64,000 bases of DNA from Ichthyobacterium seriolicida (GCF_002369955.1 NZ_AP014564.1:432893-496892), one strand, 5' to 3'. Positions 1 through 10,511 are shown, numbered from the stretch's first letter. The notes: generated by a model not told the origin, from the letters alone. Translations and numbers: made by a program.

Positions 1-41
1 CCTAACTTATAAAGTTTATTTTTAATTTAGGGTTTATAAGA

Positions 42-1505
42 TTAATGTTTATCCCAAAATAACTTTACACTTAATTTGTCTCCGCCTATGGCATCACTTG
101 CCTTTTTGTAGGAATCTCCATTAAGAGATTGCTCTGAGACTGGATAAGTAAGCCTATAAGGAGGCGCTGTCATACCATGAGGATTTCCTGCTGGAGCTAC
201 TAATTGAGGAAAATCTAATCTCCTCCAATGCAACCAAGCAGAAGCGCCTCTATTGTACATTGCTATCCAAAGCTGAGTGCCTATCTTTTGTTTCCAATCA
301 GAAGAAGTATTGCCGCTAGTAGTATATTGTGCATCTGCTTTTCCTAAATAGGTTGTGGCTTCTTGTTCACTCCCTCCAAAAAATACTATTGAAGCGGTAA
401 CTCCTTTATCATAATGGTCCTTTGCCGATCCAGATAAAAAATTTCTCTCACATGCCTCAGCTAATAACAACTCCACCTCGCTATAATCTAGGACACGAGC
501 TGCTCTATCAGATACTTTAAACTGATCTGTTATATGAGAATATCTGTTGTACTGGCTCTTCGCTCCTATTTCTGCTCCAGAATACTCACTGCTACCTTCA
601 ACTGCTGTGCACAACCTGGAAAGTCTAGGATCCTGATCACTGGTGGTATTACTACTACTATTGGGGAAATCTTTTAAAATATCTACAAGAGTTTTAGCCA
701 TTACATACTCATTCTTCTTGCTAGCTACCAAACCTACATATACTAAATTCTGATGAGGAGAAGTAGATCTGTATTTGTAATAAGCATTATCAGTATTAGA
801 TGTGAATAATCCATACCCATGTGCTTTTACAACTATACTCTTAGCATAAGTTTGATCTACATCTGCCAAAACCATACCCATCCTAAGCATCAGCGATGCA
901 GCAAATTTTTTCCATCCAGAAACAGTAGTGTACATATTGTCGTGTTCATAAGCTCCTGATGTGCTACTGCCTATGCCCTTAATAGCCATATCTAACTTAG
1001 ATATAAGGTCTTTATAAACCGTTTTAGCGTCGTCGTATTTAGGAGTTAAATTTTTAACATCTAAGGCCTCAGAATATGGAATATCACCGAATGTCTCTAC
1101 CAACCTGCTATAAGCAAAAACACTATTTATATCCAAAATAGCCGTTCTAACTTTTTTTGCCTCAGCGCTAACATCTTCAGTTTTTAAAAACTCTTTGGCT
1201 TGATCTAAATTCTTTAATACCTTTCTATAAGTATCTATAAATATCTCTCCAGCTATGTCCTTTTTAGATATGTTATAATTAGACTCATCTGTAGATTCCA
1301 CCTGCTGCCAATGCTGAACCCATAATCTAAATACATTCAGACCCACATCTGTGCTAACCAAATTATCTACAATAGATTTTTGAGCCCTTAAATACAGAGA
1401 ATTAGATGTAGTCTTAGAGAGAGCTCTATAATTATTATTCAAGTCTGTTATCTTAGTACACCCAATGATAAAGACGAATGTTGAAAAAAGTATTATTCTA
1501 CTCAT
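42..1505 (-). CDS. SusD/RagB-like outer-membrane nutrient-binding lipoprotein
   Basis: Surface lipoprotein expected to cap the SusC-type channel encoded 12 bp upstream and to deliver its nutrient. The N-terminus is a lipoprotein signal peptide with a lipobox ending at Cys16 (FIIGC). At 487 residues it has the usual SusD length. The C-terminal end (KLFWDKH) resembles the SusD-like_2 branch, which often handles peptides or unknown substrates rather than starch. Helix-rich TPR-like stretches lie in the first half. The gene is second of a two-gene operon read leftwards after susC. No glycoside hydrolase or peptidase is adjacent, so the substrate cannot be named. The gene looks intact. Family assignment is firm; the subfamily is a judgement from the C-terminal pattern. 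Confidence 0.88.
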   Translation of the reverse strand: MSRIILFSTFVFIIGCTKITDLNNNYRALSKTTSNSLYLRAQKSIVDNLVSTDVGLNVFRLWVQHWQQVESTDESNYNISKKDIAGEIFIDTYRKVLKNLDQAKEFLKTEDVSAEAKKVRTAILDINSVFAYSRLVETFGDIPYSEALDVKNLTPKYDDAKTVYKDLISKLDMAIKGIGSSTSGAYEHDNMYTTVSGWKKFAASLMLRMGMVLADVDQTYAKSIVVKAHGYGLFTSNTDNAYYKYRSTSPHQNLVYVGLVASKKNEYVMAKTLVDILKDFPNSSSNTTSDQDPRLSRLCTAVEGSSEYSGAEIGAKSQYNRYSHITDQFKVSDRAARVLDYSEVELLLAEACERNFLSGSAKDHYDKGVTASIVFFGGSEQEATTYLGKADAQYTTSGNTSSDWKQKIGTQLWIAMYNRGASAWLHWRRLDFPQLVAPAGNPHGMTAPPYRLTYPVSEQSLNGDSYKKASDAIGGDKLSVKLFWDKH

Positions 1506-1517
1506 TATCTATTTTTT

Positions 1518-4500
1518 TTAAAAATTAAGTTTAATATTAACAGCTAATTCTCTAAATGTAGGCAATGACCCCACACTAAACCCTTGAGCATTACCAGCTC
1601 CCATAGAAGCTTCTGGATCAGCATAAGGAAGGTTCTTGTATAATATCCACAAGTTAGACCCCACTAGCCCCAATGTTATCTTTTTGAAATATTCAGTACC
1701 TAAAGGCAAATCATAAGATATAGACATCTCTCTCAATTTTATATAAGAAGCGTCATACACAAATGCTTTATCAGGCAGTGAGCCTCCGAGACTTCCCTGT
1801 GTAACTTCCATCCTAGTAGTATTCTTAGTTCCATCTTCATAAACTCCGGGATTTAGAATACCTCCACCATCTGCTACCTTATCTCTAATATTCTTTCCAT
1901 TTTCATTTGTAAATGATGTCTCCTTGTATAAACCATTTCCTAAACCATATAACATATCTACAGAAAAGATATCTCCACCCTTTTGACAATCAATCAAGAA
2001 AGAAAAAACGAAACCTTCGTAAGAGAAACTATTAGAAAAACCTAATAACCAATCTGGGTTTTGGTTACCTATAACTTTACTAGAACTCTCACTAACCTTG
2101 TATTTACCAGTTGTTTTGTCTACTATCTTAGCTCCGCTTTTGTGATACTCAAAGTCAGTACCATATATAAGACCATATGGAGATCCCTTAGTAGAATGTA
2201 TAGAGACATTGGTTCCTATTTTTCTCTTGTGTAATTTCTCTTTCTTAACTCCTTTTGCCAATGACAGAACTTCACTTCTATTCATAGACCAATTCACAGA
2301 AGAGTTCCATGAAACAAGACCTAAAGAAATGTCCTTAGAACTCAAAGCGATTTCTAAACCTTTATTTGAGAGTTTTCCACCATTAACCATTTTACTGGTA
2401 TAACCAGTAGACGAAGTTGTAGTGACATTACTAATCTGATCCTTTGTCAAATTATAATAGAAAGCCATATCTAAGCCTATCTTATTATCTAATAATTTAA
2501 GATCTAATCCCACCTCATAAGAAGTAGTACTCTCTGGTTTTAATTCTGGATTCTTTTTAGTGTGATGAACACCAGATACTGCCCCCCCATTTTCGGCTTC
2601 AAACATATAGGTGTCTACAATTTTATCAAACTCAGCGGAAGCTCCCACTTGAGCTACATTAACTCTAAGTTTTCCAAATGAAACATGAGGAATATCTATT
2701 AATTCCGTTAATATAACACTGGTAGACATAGAAGGATATACATATAAATTACTGCCTTGGGGAAGAGTAGAGGATTGATCTGCCCTAACTGATAAATCTA
2801 CATAAGCGTACTTCTTGTAGTCTAAAGAAGCACTAGAATACAAAGAATTAGTTCCCAATATAGTATCGTATTCCTTTGGAGGAAGGATAGACTTCATAGA
2901 GTTACGTAAAAAATAGTGTCCAGCTATACCAAGTCCACCATTTGTGTGAGCTCTAGTAAAAGAAGTGTGTTCTCTCTTTACAGTTGTTCCAATCAAACCG
3001 ACAAAAGAGAGATCAGGATTTATATCAGCATCTATATTTAAAATAGCATCGTGATTAAATAATTTAAAGTGACTATCTGCTCTATAATATCCAGATGTAA
3101 CTAAATCGTTAATAACAGCCAACTGCATACTTCTACTCCCTTTTTGAATCCTCATATCGTAATACATATAGTAAGTATCTATGGAGGCTCTAACTAATCC
3201 AGAAACTTTTAGACCTTTTAAATCTATAAACTTGTAATCCAAAGAAGCATTCCCCAACCATCTATTTCTGTAATCTGTAGGATAGTTTTCATACCTCTCA
3301 AAATATATGTTGTTCCAATAACTAGGATGAGGCTTATCACCATTTAAAATAAAATTCCAAGAAATATTCTTTTTGTTTTTTTCATAAGCCTCCCTCTGTT
3401 GTTTTAAGTCTACATTGGTAGCCCACAATTGACGAAACATAGTCATATTATTGTCGTCACGCCCCATACGACTCCTACCTATAGCCTTCTGAAGTATATT
3501 ACTAACCGAAACATTAGAAGACAACTTATTTGAAAACTTATAACTAGAAGAAAGAGAAAAATTATCTTTATTTATAGAGCCATTAGGCTCTGAACCTTTT
3601 TCGTTGTGATTAGTATAAGACAATCTGTATGAAGCACTTTCATTTGAACCAGAAACACTAATAGTATTCGAAAGGGTTACTGGAGTTTCGAAATAAGTCA
3701 AAGGATCATTTTCAGCATACTTCCAAACTCCTTTTTTTCTATACTTGTCTTTTCCAGATTCTGAATATGCAGCCCACCAATTATAGACTTTCTTTTTATC
3801 TGAATATTTAGGACCAAAAGAAGCTTGAGTGTTAAATGGCACACCAGCGTTTTTCTCTACAGTATTTAATCCGATAGGGAAATCCACCCAACTATCTTCT
3901 CCATTACTACCCCCTCCGTACTCTTTTTGATACTCAGGAAAAGTACTTTGATCTAAAAAACCAAAAGATGTAGAAGATTTAAAAATCACATTGGCAGATT
4001 TCGTGCCTATATCTCCACCTTTTTTTGTGGTAATCATTATAACTCCATTAGCAGCTTGAGATCCATATAAAACACTAGCCGCAGCACCTTTTAGCACTTC
4101 CACAGATTTTATGTCCTCTGGGTTGATATCTGAAGCTATGTTGCCATAATCTATTGCAGTATGCTTGGTAGTATTCGCGTTTTTAGAATAATTTGAAATC
4201 GGGACACCATCTACAACAAAAAGAGCTTGATTATCTCCTGATAAAGAGGAATTACCCCTTATGATAACATTTGTACTACCTCCCATATTGTTAGTCCTAT
4301 TTATCTTGACTCCAGCTATTTTACCAGAAAGAGAATTAGTAATATTGCCTGATTTAACAACATTAACATCATCTCCAGAAACCTTCTGTACAGAATAACC
4401 AAGAGATTTCTTCTCTTTTTTTATACCCAAAGCCGTGACTACTACATCATCTAATAATTGAGTATCACTATTCATAATAACATCTATTCTATTAGAACCT

Positions 4501-4760
4501 TCAACTTTTACATACTTGGTTTTCATTCCTATAAAAGAAAACTCTAGAACATCACCCCTATTAGCATCTATGGAATATTCTCCATCAAAGTCCGAAGAAG
4601 TTCCAAAATTCTTTCCCTTTATCTTAATAGATACTGCAGAGAGGGTTTCACCATTATCATCAGATGTTATAGTTCCTGAAATTTTCATTTCCTGTGCGTG
4701 AGAAATTTGAAAAAATATAATACCTATTACAATAGGTAATAACTTATTAATCGAATTCAT
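1518..4760 (-). CDS. SusC/RagA-family TonB-dependent outer-membrane transporter
   Basis: TonB-dependent channel that imports a nutrient bound by the downstream SusD partner, powered by an ExbB-ExbD-TonB complex such as the one at 32-34 kb. A signal peptide ends near residue 22 (ISHAQ). It is followed by a carboxypeptidase-regulatory-like beta-sandwich (about 26-95), a plug domain (about 100-245) with the SusC-type stretch LFVVDGVPI and the VLKGAAASVLYGSQAANGVI motif, then a 22-strand-type barrel ending in an aromatic residue (NIKLNF). At 1080 residues it is full length and uninterrupted. It is first gene of the susC-susD operon. The A/T-rich stretch 4761-4959 upstream should hold the promoter, but I see no clear box. 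Substrate unknown. Confidence 0.92.
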   Translation of the reverse strand: MNSINKLLPIVIGIIFFQISHAQEMKISGTITSDDNGETLSAVSIKIKGKNFGTSSDFDGEYSIDANRGDVLEFSFIGMKTKYVKVEGSNRIDVIMNSDTQLLDDVVVTALGIKKEKKSLGYSVQKVSGDDVNVVKSGNITNSLSGKIAGVKINRTNNMGGSTNVIIRGNSSLSGDNQALFVVDGVPISNYSKNANTTKHTAIDYGNIASDINPEDIKSVEVLKGAAASVLYGSQAANGVIMITTKKGGDIGTKSANVIFKSSTSFGFLDQSTFPEYQKEYGGGSNGEDSWVDFPIGLNTVEKNAGVPFNTQASFGPKYSDKKKVYNWWAAYSESGKDKYRKKGVWKYAENDPLTYFETPVTLSNTISVSGSNESASYRLSYTNHNEKGSEPNGSINKDNFSLSSSYKFSNKLSSNVSVSNILQKAIGRSRMGRDDNNMTMFRQLWATNVDLKQQREAYEKNKKNISWNFILNGDKPHPSYWNNIYFERYENYPTDYRNRWLGNASLDYKFIDLKGLKVSGLVRASIDTYYMYYDMRIQKGSRSMQLAVINDLVTSGYYRADSHFKLFNHDAILNIDADINPDLSFVGLIGTTVKREHTSFTRAHTNGGLGIAGHYFLRNSMKSILPPKEYDTILGTNSLYSSASLDYKKYAYVDLSVRADQSSTLPQGSNLYVYPSMSTSVILTELIDIPHVSFGKLRVNVAQVGASAEFDKIVDTYMFEAENGGAVSGVHHTKKNPELKPESTTSYEVGLDLKLLDNKIGLDMAFYYNLTKDQISNVTTTSSTGYTSKMVNGGKLSNKGLEIALSSKDISLGLVSWNSSVNWSMNRSEVLSLAKGVKKEKLHKRKIGTNVSIHSTKGSPYGLIYGTDFEYHKSGAKIVDKTTGKYKVSESSSKVIGNQNPDWLLGFSNSFSYEGFVFSFLIDCQKGGDIFSVDMLYGLGNGLYKETSFTNENGKNIRDKVADGGGILNPGVYEDGTKNTTRMEVTQGSLGGSLPDKAFVYDASYIKLREMSISYDLPLGTEYFKKITLGLVGSNLWILYKNLPYADPEASMGAGNAQGFSVGSLPTFRELAVNIKLNF

Positions 4761-4959
4761 TAACTTAATAATATTTAAAAAAATAAAAAATCACAATCTA
4801 AATATTGCTATTTAGATAGCTTCTAAATAAGCCGCAATTTTACAAAAAAAAATTTTTACAGTTAAAAAAAATATTAGGCTCCTAATTCAATTAATTTTTA
4901 GCTAAAAAAACTCCTTTGAGAAACACAACCAAATAAAATAGATAACATATGTTTGGAAA

Positions 4960-5838
4960 ATGAATGATAATCTTAAGAGAAGATATAATAACAATCTCAA
5001 TAAAAGACAGCGTTCTGGAATATTCATTTTCATACTTATCATAATTTCTATACAGTATTTCCTGTTGTTTGAAGATGATATCTATTCTTTTATTTTTACT
5101 CAAAAAAATCTATCTCAGTTATTGGAATACGAAAAGGATATGATATATGTAGAAAAAAAAGATGAACTTGTAAAAAAGAAAAAATCAAAGTTTTCAAAGA
5201 GGAGAACTAAGAAAAATCTAAGAGAGATACGTTACAGAGAATTCAATCCAAATACCATAAATAAAAAAGAATGGATAGAACTCGGTTTTAGCAATAGACA
5301 AGCCGATGCAATCCTGAAATACAAGAATACAGTAAAAGAATTCAAATCAAAAGAAGACTTGAAAAAAATATTTGTCATATCAAAAGACAAATACAAAAAA
5401 CTAAAGCCTTATATCAAAATAGAAAGAACTCCTTACACGGAGAAAAAAAAGAACATAAATCTGGCTAATGCAAACGATCTTAAAGAGATAAAAGGTATAG
5501 GAAATGTCCTTTCGTTGAGGATAATAAAATTTAGGGACAAATTGGGAGGATTTGCCAACAGAGATGTTTTAAGTAGAGTTTATGGATTAAAAGATTCAGT
5601 TATAGAACTGATAGAGAAAAAATTCACTTTTGATTTTGAACAAATTGAAAAAATAAACATAAACAAAGCTAGTTTGGAACAACTAAATAAATTGCCCATT
5701 CTAAGATTTGAACAATCTAAAGCCATAATTCAATTTAGAGCGGAATACAGAGAATTCCAAAACGTAGAAGAATTGTCTAAATTAGAGGAATTTTCCACCA
5801 AAGATATAAAGGCGCTAAAATTCTATATATCAACCTGA
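4960..5838 (+). CDS. Membrane-anchored helix-hairpin-helix protein
   Basis: Predicted DNA-binding protein tethered to the inner membrane. One transmembrane helix covers about residues 20-37. A charged lysine-rich linker follows, then three ComEA-like helix-hairpin-helix regions at about 94-152, 165-225 and 232-290. The middle one has the clearest hairpin (IKGIGNVLSLRIIKFR); the last includes INKASLEQLNKLP. Similar ~290-residue proteins are widespread in flavobacteria and are usually annotated only as HhH-domain proteins; a role in DNA uptake is possible by analogy with ComEA. It stands alone on the plus strand and converges on the next gene with a 39-bp gap. It looks intact. Confidence 0.8.
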   Translation: MNDNLKRRYNNNLNKRQRSGIFIFILIIISIQYFLLFEDDIYSFIFTQKNLSQLLEYEKDMIYVEKKDELVKKKKSKFSKRRTKKNLREIRYREFNPNTINKKEWIELGFSNRQADAILKYKNTVKEFKSKEDLKKIFVISKDKYKKLKPYIKIERTPYTEKKKNINLANANDLKEIKGIGNVLSLRIIKFRDKLGGFANRDVLSRVYGLKDSVIELIEKKFTFDFEQIEKININKASLEQLNKLPILRFEQSKAIIQFRAEYREFQNVEELSKLEEFSTKDIKALKFYIST

Positions 5839-5877
5839 TAATCTGATGCCAACTGAGATTACTGTATATTCTAAGAA

Positions 5878-6654
5878 TTATTGTAGAGATGAAAGTATTT
5901 CATTCATCTTATCTGTCTCTTCTCTAGCCAATTCTGGATCCACTAAAATCCTGCCACTGTGTTCATCTATTATCATCTTTTTTCTAGCGGCTAATTCTAT
6001 TTTTCTCTGTGGAGGAATAGTGAAAAATGATCCTTCTATAGCATCTCTTTCAATAGAGACAACCGCTAAGCCATTTCTTACCTTGCTGCGTATTCTCTCA
6101 TAAGAGGTCAATAGACGATCGTCTAATAATTTTTTAAACTCTTCTGATTTATCATTGAGGATTTTTTCCTCTTTTTCAGTCTCTTTTAAAATGGTTTTTA
6201 ACTCCTTTTTACTTATCTCGAACTCTTCATTTTTTTTAGCCAAAAGATCAGTTATCAAATCGATATCTTCTTTGGCTTTTTCCTTATTTGAGATATTATT
6301 TTTTATTTTTTTTTCTGCCAGCTCTATCTCTAGAAATTCAAATTCTATCTCTTTGTTGAGAGCCTCATATTCCCTATTATTTCGTATGCCTTTTTGTTGT
6401 TGCTCATATTTTTTTACCATAGATCTATGGGCTTCAATATCTTGCTTCTTTTGACTAATATCTAAGTCTATCTCTTCTATGGAAGTCTGTAATTTTTTTA
6501 TTTTAGTTTGAAAACATGCTATATCATCTTCCAAGTTTTTAACCTCCAAGGGAAGCTCCCCTCTTAAACTCTTTATAGAATCTATTTTACTGTCTATAAA
6601 TTGCAAGTCATAAAGTAATCGTAGTTTTTCTTCTACTGTAATCTGCTTTGTCAT
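5878..6654 (-). CDS. Coiled-coil protein of the C4 zinc-ribbon (zf-RING_7/CdsZ-like) family, lacking the cysteines
   Basis: A 258-residue protein, mostly long coiled coil (about 30-175), with the C-terminal domain typical of this family (SFFTIPPQ, then HSGRILVDPELA). In most phyla this domain carries four zinc-binding cysteines. Here the corresponding positions are Ile/Ser, which from memory is the normal flavobacterial form. The exact role is unsettled; homologues have been linked to translation and ribosome-associated functions. The stop is 3 bp from the start of the Nif3-like gene upstream, and that two-gene order is common in Bacteroidota, so they are very likely co-transcribed. The gene looks intact. 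Confidence 0.78.
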   Translation of the reverse strand: MTKQITVEEKLRLLYDLQFIDSKIDSIKSLRGELPLEVKNLEDDIACFQTKIKKLQTSIEEIDLDISQKKQDIEAHRSMVKKYEQQQKGIRNNREYEALNKEIEFEFLEIELAEKKIKNNISNKEKAKEDIDLITDLLAKKNEEFEISKKELKTILKETEKEEKILNDKSEEFKKLLDDRLLTSYERIRSKVRNGLAVVSIERDAIEGSFFTIPPQRKIELAARKKMIIDEHSGRILVDPELAREETDKMNEILSSLQ

Positions 6655-6657
6655 AGG

Positions 6658-7758
6658 TTAAATAAAGTAATTAACAGGATTTGTCCTCTCCATAGAAATA
6701 TGGGTCGCGAAGGTAGAAAAATTCTGTCTAAGAAAATCAACTATTAAATCTTTGGTAAATTGCTCACTCTCATAGTGACCTACATCCACTATTAAAATGT
6801 TCTTTTCTGCTTGAAAAAAATTGTGATACTTAATATCCGATGATATAAAAACATCAGCTTTTAAGCTTTTAGCTCTTGATATTGCAAAACTTCCAGAACC
6901 GCCTAATACGGCTATCTTCTGCACTTTTCTATTCAAAAAGTCGCTGTGCCTTATACATGGGACATTTAATTTTTTTTTCAACATATCTAAAAACTGATTC
7001 TCTTGCATTGGAAATTTCAAGTTTCCAATCATGCCCATTCCTATATTTTGATAGTAATTATCAAGAGTGAATACTTCATAGGCCACCTCTTCGTAGGGAT
7101 GAAGCTCAAAAAGTGTTTTTAAAATCTTATTTTCAATATGCTTGGGAAATACAACGCTCACACAAGTTTCTGCTTCAACGTGTTGAAGGCCTTTTTCCCC
7201 TACAGTAGGATTGCTATTTTTATTGCCTTTAAATGTTCCCTTACCCTCATGGGAAAAACTGCAATTTTCGTAATTGCCTATACCGCCTGCTCCAGATTGG
7301 AATAAGCCCTCTAATAAAGTCTGCTTATACTCTAAAGGCACATAAGTTACTAGCTTTTTTATCACTCTATTTTTTGGCTGTAATATTTGAGTGTTCTCTA
7401 TTGCTAAAACCTTACATATTTTATGGTTAACTCCTAAAATAGAATTGTCTAAATTAGTATGTACACTGTAAATGGCTATGTCATTCTTAATGGCCTTTAC
7501 TACGATCCTTTGCACATAATCAGAGCCGTTTAATTTTTTAATTCCAGAAAATATTATAGGATGAAATGATATAATTAATCCACACCGCTTATCTATGGCT
7601 TCATCTATAACTTCTTCGGTGGTATCTAAGGTGACTAGTACGTTATCTATCTCTTTGTTTTCATCTCCTACCAATAGCCCCACATTGTCGAAATCCTCTG
7701 AATAATCTATGGGAGCTAACTCTTGTTCTATTTTTTCTGCTATATGCTTTATTTTCAA
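6658..7758 (-). CDS. Nif3-like dinuclear metal-centre hexameric protein
   Basis: Member of the Nif3/YbgI/YqfO family, toroid-forming proteins with a two-metal site whose cellular reaction is still debated (GTP cyclohydrolase-like or repair-related roles have been proposed). The N-terminal half has the metal-ligand stretches SFHPIIF and SVHTNLDN. The C-terminal half has GGSGS and DVGHYESE, where the final His/Glu ligands lie. At 366 residues it belongs to the longer form with a PII/CutA-like domain inserted in the middle (about 125-235). It is located 3 bp upstream of the coiled-coil gene and 13 bp downstream of the PorP/SprF-like gene, so all three may share a transcript. The gene looks intact. 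Confidence 0.87.
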   Translation of the reverse strand: MKIKHIAEKIEQELAPIDYSEDFDNVGLLVGDENKEIDNVLVTLDTTEEVIDEAIDKRCGLIISFHPIIFSGIKKLNGSDYVQRIVVKAIKNDIAIYSVHTNLDNSILGVNHKICKVLAIENTQILQPKNRVIKKLVTYVPLEYKQTLLEGLFQSGAGGIGNYENCSFSHEGKGTFKGNKNSNPTVGEKGLQHVEAETCVSVVFPKHIENKILKTLFELHPYEEVAYEVFTLDNYYQNIGMGMIGNLKFPMQENQFLDMLKKKLNVPCIRHSDFLNRKVQKIAVLGGSGSFAISRAKSLKADVFISSDIKYHNFFQAEKNILIVDVGHYESEQFTKDLIVDFLRQNFSTFATHISMERTNPVNYFI

Positions 7759-7771
7759 TTTTTATGAAACC

Positions 7772-9262
7772 TTATTCGAGTATTTCTTTTACCCATAATT
7801 CTCCTGGATATGTATTATTAAGGCCATTGCTTCTCATCATTTCTGCTTTCTCTCTATCCTTATATTTCCTCAAGAAGACGTAATACCGCTTTAAACTTCT
7901 ACTGTAGAAATAAGATACTTTAAAATTCTTATCTTTTAACATATCATTGAGTCTAATAGCATTTTCCTTGATATTAAAAACACCTACGATAAGGTAATAA
8001 CCATGTTCATTAGGATCTACATTAGGAGCGTATTCATTTTCTCTATCTTCCAATATAACAGTGGATCGTTTCTGTTTGCCTTTTGCTTCTTTACCATTAG
8101 ACTTTTTTGATTTTGTATTATCAGAGTTATTATTTGAATCTGCTATATTCTGTAATTTGCTATTTTCTAATCTATTTCTCAATTCGGCTATACTATCAGT
8201 ATTTAAACCTATTTTCGCTTCCAACTTCGCTAAGAGTTCTAATTCTCTTTTCATTATGATGGAATCTATCTCCTTGAGTTTTTCCTCTTCTTCTTCTTGT
8301 ATAGCCATTTGTTCTTCTTCAGACATTTCAGGTTGGGCATCTGAGAATTTATAAGCTAGTGTAACCTGATGTGAATTACCTAATTCTGAATCCACTGCTT
8401 TTCCGACAATAGGCATTTCAAAGGTATACCCTATAGAAATTTCTTGAGAAATATTTATCCCAGACAATATAGCAAGATTTCCAGGTTCCCTGTATCCTCC
8501 CCCTAACCACATCAATTTATCAACATTTAACACAAGTGACCCTTCGTAATGCACAGGATCGTATATATTGTGCTTGACAAATGCATAAGGTTCTATGTAT
8601 ATGTTTCCAAAGTTCTCTATCTCTGATATTTTTGCCCTGTAATACATATGTGCAGTGTAATGCCTAGTTAAATTTAATTCAGCTGTTTGTTCTGTATTAC
8701 CATCGATAATGTACTCTACACTAGTATTAAACAACTGCGGAACTGAAAACCCTATTTGAAGACCATACACATCGATATTTATTCCTATGTTAAAATCAAA
8801 CTTAGTTTTACCTCTTATATCTGGGACATCTTCACTTCTATTTACATCAGTAACATCAAGTATTCTCAACCTCGACCTATCTATATCTGTACTTATAATT
8901 CCAACAGCCGCTCCCAAAGACACTTTAACATCTTCAGATACTTGTAGCTTAAAGGCGTAATTAGCATATCCAGAATACCTAGACAAAGCGCCTGTCTGAT
9001 CCCTATATAAAAAAAATGAATAGGCAATACTCTTACTATTAGTGGTTCCATCATATGAAACTAAAGATGTTTCGGGCGCTCCAGTAATACCTATCCACTG
9101 ATTCCTGTGGGCTATACTGATAGTAGGGAAGGTCATCCCCGATAGCGAAGGGTTGTATACAAATTGATTGTATTGGTATGATCCAAACAAAGGTATCTGT
9201 TGCCCTAAACAGATAATAGTGCAGCAAGAACAAAACGCAACTATAAATAAATATTTCTTCAT
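7772..9262 (-). CDS. PorP/SprF-type membrane protein with C-terminal SPOR-like domain
   Basis: Outer-membrane beta-barrel protein of the PorP/SprF family, which in Bacteroidota accompanies type IX secretion and gliding adhesins. A signal peptide ends near residue 21. The family hallmark at the mature N-terminus (YQYNQFVYNPSLSGM) is clear, and the barrel runs to about residue 300. Unlike the usual 300-350-residue members, this protein continues with an acidic/Lys-rich coiled-coil linker (about 305-395) and a C-terminal domain of about 80 residues (HGYYLIVGVFN... YYVFLRKY) that looks like a SPOR peptidoglycan-binding fold. That would tie the barrel to the cell wall; the SPOR call is from sequence pattern only. 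The gene looks intact. Confidence 0.8.
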   Translation of the reverse strand: MKKYLFIVAFCSCCTIICLGQQIPLFGSYQYNQFVYNPSLSGMTFPTISIAHRNQWIGITGAPETSLVSYDGTTNSKSIAYSFFLYRDQTGALSRYSGYANYAFKLQVSEDVKVSLGAAVGIISTDIDRSRLRILDVTDVNRSEDVPDIRGKTKFDFNIGINIDVYGLQIGFSVPQLFNTSVEYIIDGNTEQTAELNLTRHYTAHMYYRAKISEIENFGNIYIEPYAFVKHNIYDPVHYEGSLVLNVDKLMWLGGGYREPGNLAILSGINISQEISIGYTFEMPIVGKAVDSELGNSHQVTLAYKFSDAQPEMSEEEQMAIQEEEEEKLKEIDSIIMKRELELLAKLEAKIGLNTDSIAELRNRLENSKLQNIADSNNNSDNTKSKKSNGKEAKGKQKRSTVILEDRENEYAPNVDPNEHGYYLIVGVFNIKENAIRLNDMLKDKNFKVSYFYSRSLKRYYVFLRKYKDREKAEMMRSNGLNNTYPGELWVKEILE

Positions 9263-9760
9263 TGTAATTGTTTTCTTTTAAATCTTATCGTAACCCAGTT
9301 AACAAATTCATTTTAACATCATATATTTTGCATGAGCACCTTAGTTCCGACACCTTCTAAATTAAATTAGAATCATTTACAAAAACATCGAGCTCAACAA
9401 AGTATAGCTTCAGGAATTTTCTAAAAGATTAGACACAAAAAATTAGAGCCTTTTTATGCTGTAAAAAAAACTCCCCTTATTCGAAATACAATCAATAATT
9501 CGGACAACAAAACTAACTCTTAACCTAAGAATGCTGCTCAAAGCGAGCAAATTTAGTTTTTTTAGTTAAGACTTATTAAAAAATATCATAACACTTACTG
9601 ATATCCAAGAAAGAAACGTCTTGGTTTCTATATCTTTTTTTTCGAATTTTCCACATATATCTAAGTTGTCATTTATTTTTTTGGATTAAACCTGTTCAAG
9701 TGATATTATCATAATTTGAACGTAATAAATATCAGTTTTAAAAGAATGATTTGAGGTGCT
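9263..9760. other. Intergenic region upstream of the PorP/SprF-like gene
   Basis: About 500 AT-rich bases with no convincing gene. A small hairpin (AGAAAC, loop GTCTTG, GTTTCT) at 9612-9629 is followed by a run of T and could be a plus-strand terminator, but no plus-strand gene lies upstream. The right edge grades into the IS1595 remnant. Confidence 0.4.
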
Positions 9761-10417
9761 TTAGTTTGACAAAAAGCATTTCGCTACTATGTTAGTGTAA
9801 TTATCTCTATTAACACTCTTTTTGGGTGATAATAAAAACTTGTGTTTATAAATTCCTATAAACCTAAATAATCAGACTTTAAACAGTTCCCAAAAATTAT
9901 CAATTAATTAATGTGATTTGGTCCTTTTGCAAATTCATTTTCACCATGTTTTACTCTATAATGCCCCTTATAACCAAAGTTTACCAAGCCGTCATAAGAC
10001 TTAAACCCATCGGTATAAATTGTACTTTCTTTACTCGCTCTGCTCTCTACAATAGGCATTATTACTTATGATGAACAGTTTTTTACAATTTGTATAAACT
10101 TTTCCCTCTCTTTCTTTAACATACCAAACACTGGAACTTTTCATTCTGATCCTCGCGTCATCTTTTTTCCTCTAGCTCGTTTAGCTCCAAAGTAACTCTC
10201 ATCTAATTCTATTTCCCCTTGATTAAAGAAACTTTCTTCTTCGCATTTTTGAGCAATTGACAAGCGTAATTTGTCAAAAAATTTGTTGATAGTATAACAA
10301 CTTACATTAGTAAGTTCACTAACTTTTTTTCGTTTCGATATCCAGGCAAAATAACTGTAAAATAGACCTAAATTTTGCCTCAGAAATTCTCAAACGAATT
10401 ATACATTCATCTTTCAT
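9761..10417 (-). pseudogene. IS1595-family transposase remnant
   Basis: Translating the minus strand across several frames recovers most of an IS1595 (ISXO2-like) transposase. It starts with MKDECIIRLRIS and continues through SELTNVSCYTINKFFDKL, the catalytic-core stretch GEIELDESYFGAKRARGKK, KVPVFGMLKKE and YTDGFKSYDGLVN to RFIGIYKHKFLL near the end. It is dead: a one-base slip in an A run after ETKK, in-frame stops after GSE and before VIMPIV, and a lost segment after GPNHIN. A short second fragment of the same transposase sits at 28019-28076, beyond the right IS1380 copy. Confidence 0.8.
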
Positions 10418-10511
10418 AGATAATATAAGGGTTTACACGTATGCAAATTTACTTTAAGTTGTCTTGAACCTAACTTTTTATGTTTTCTTTTAAACTTAAA
10501 AGTTCCAATAA

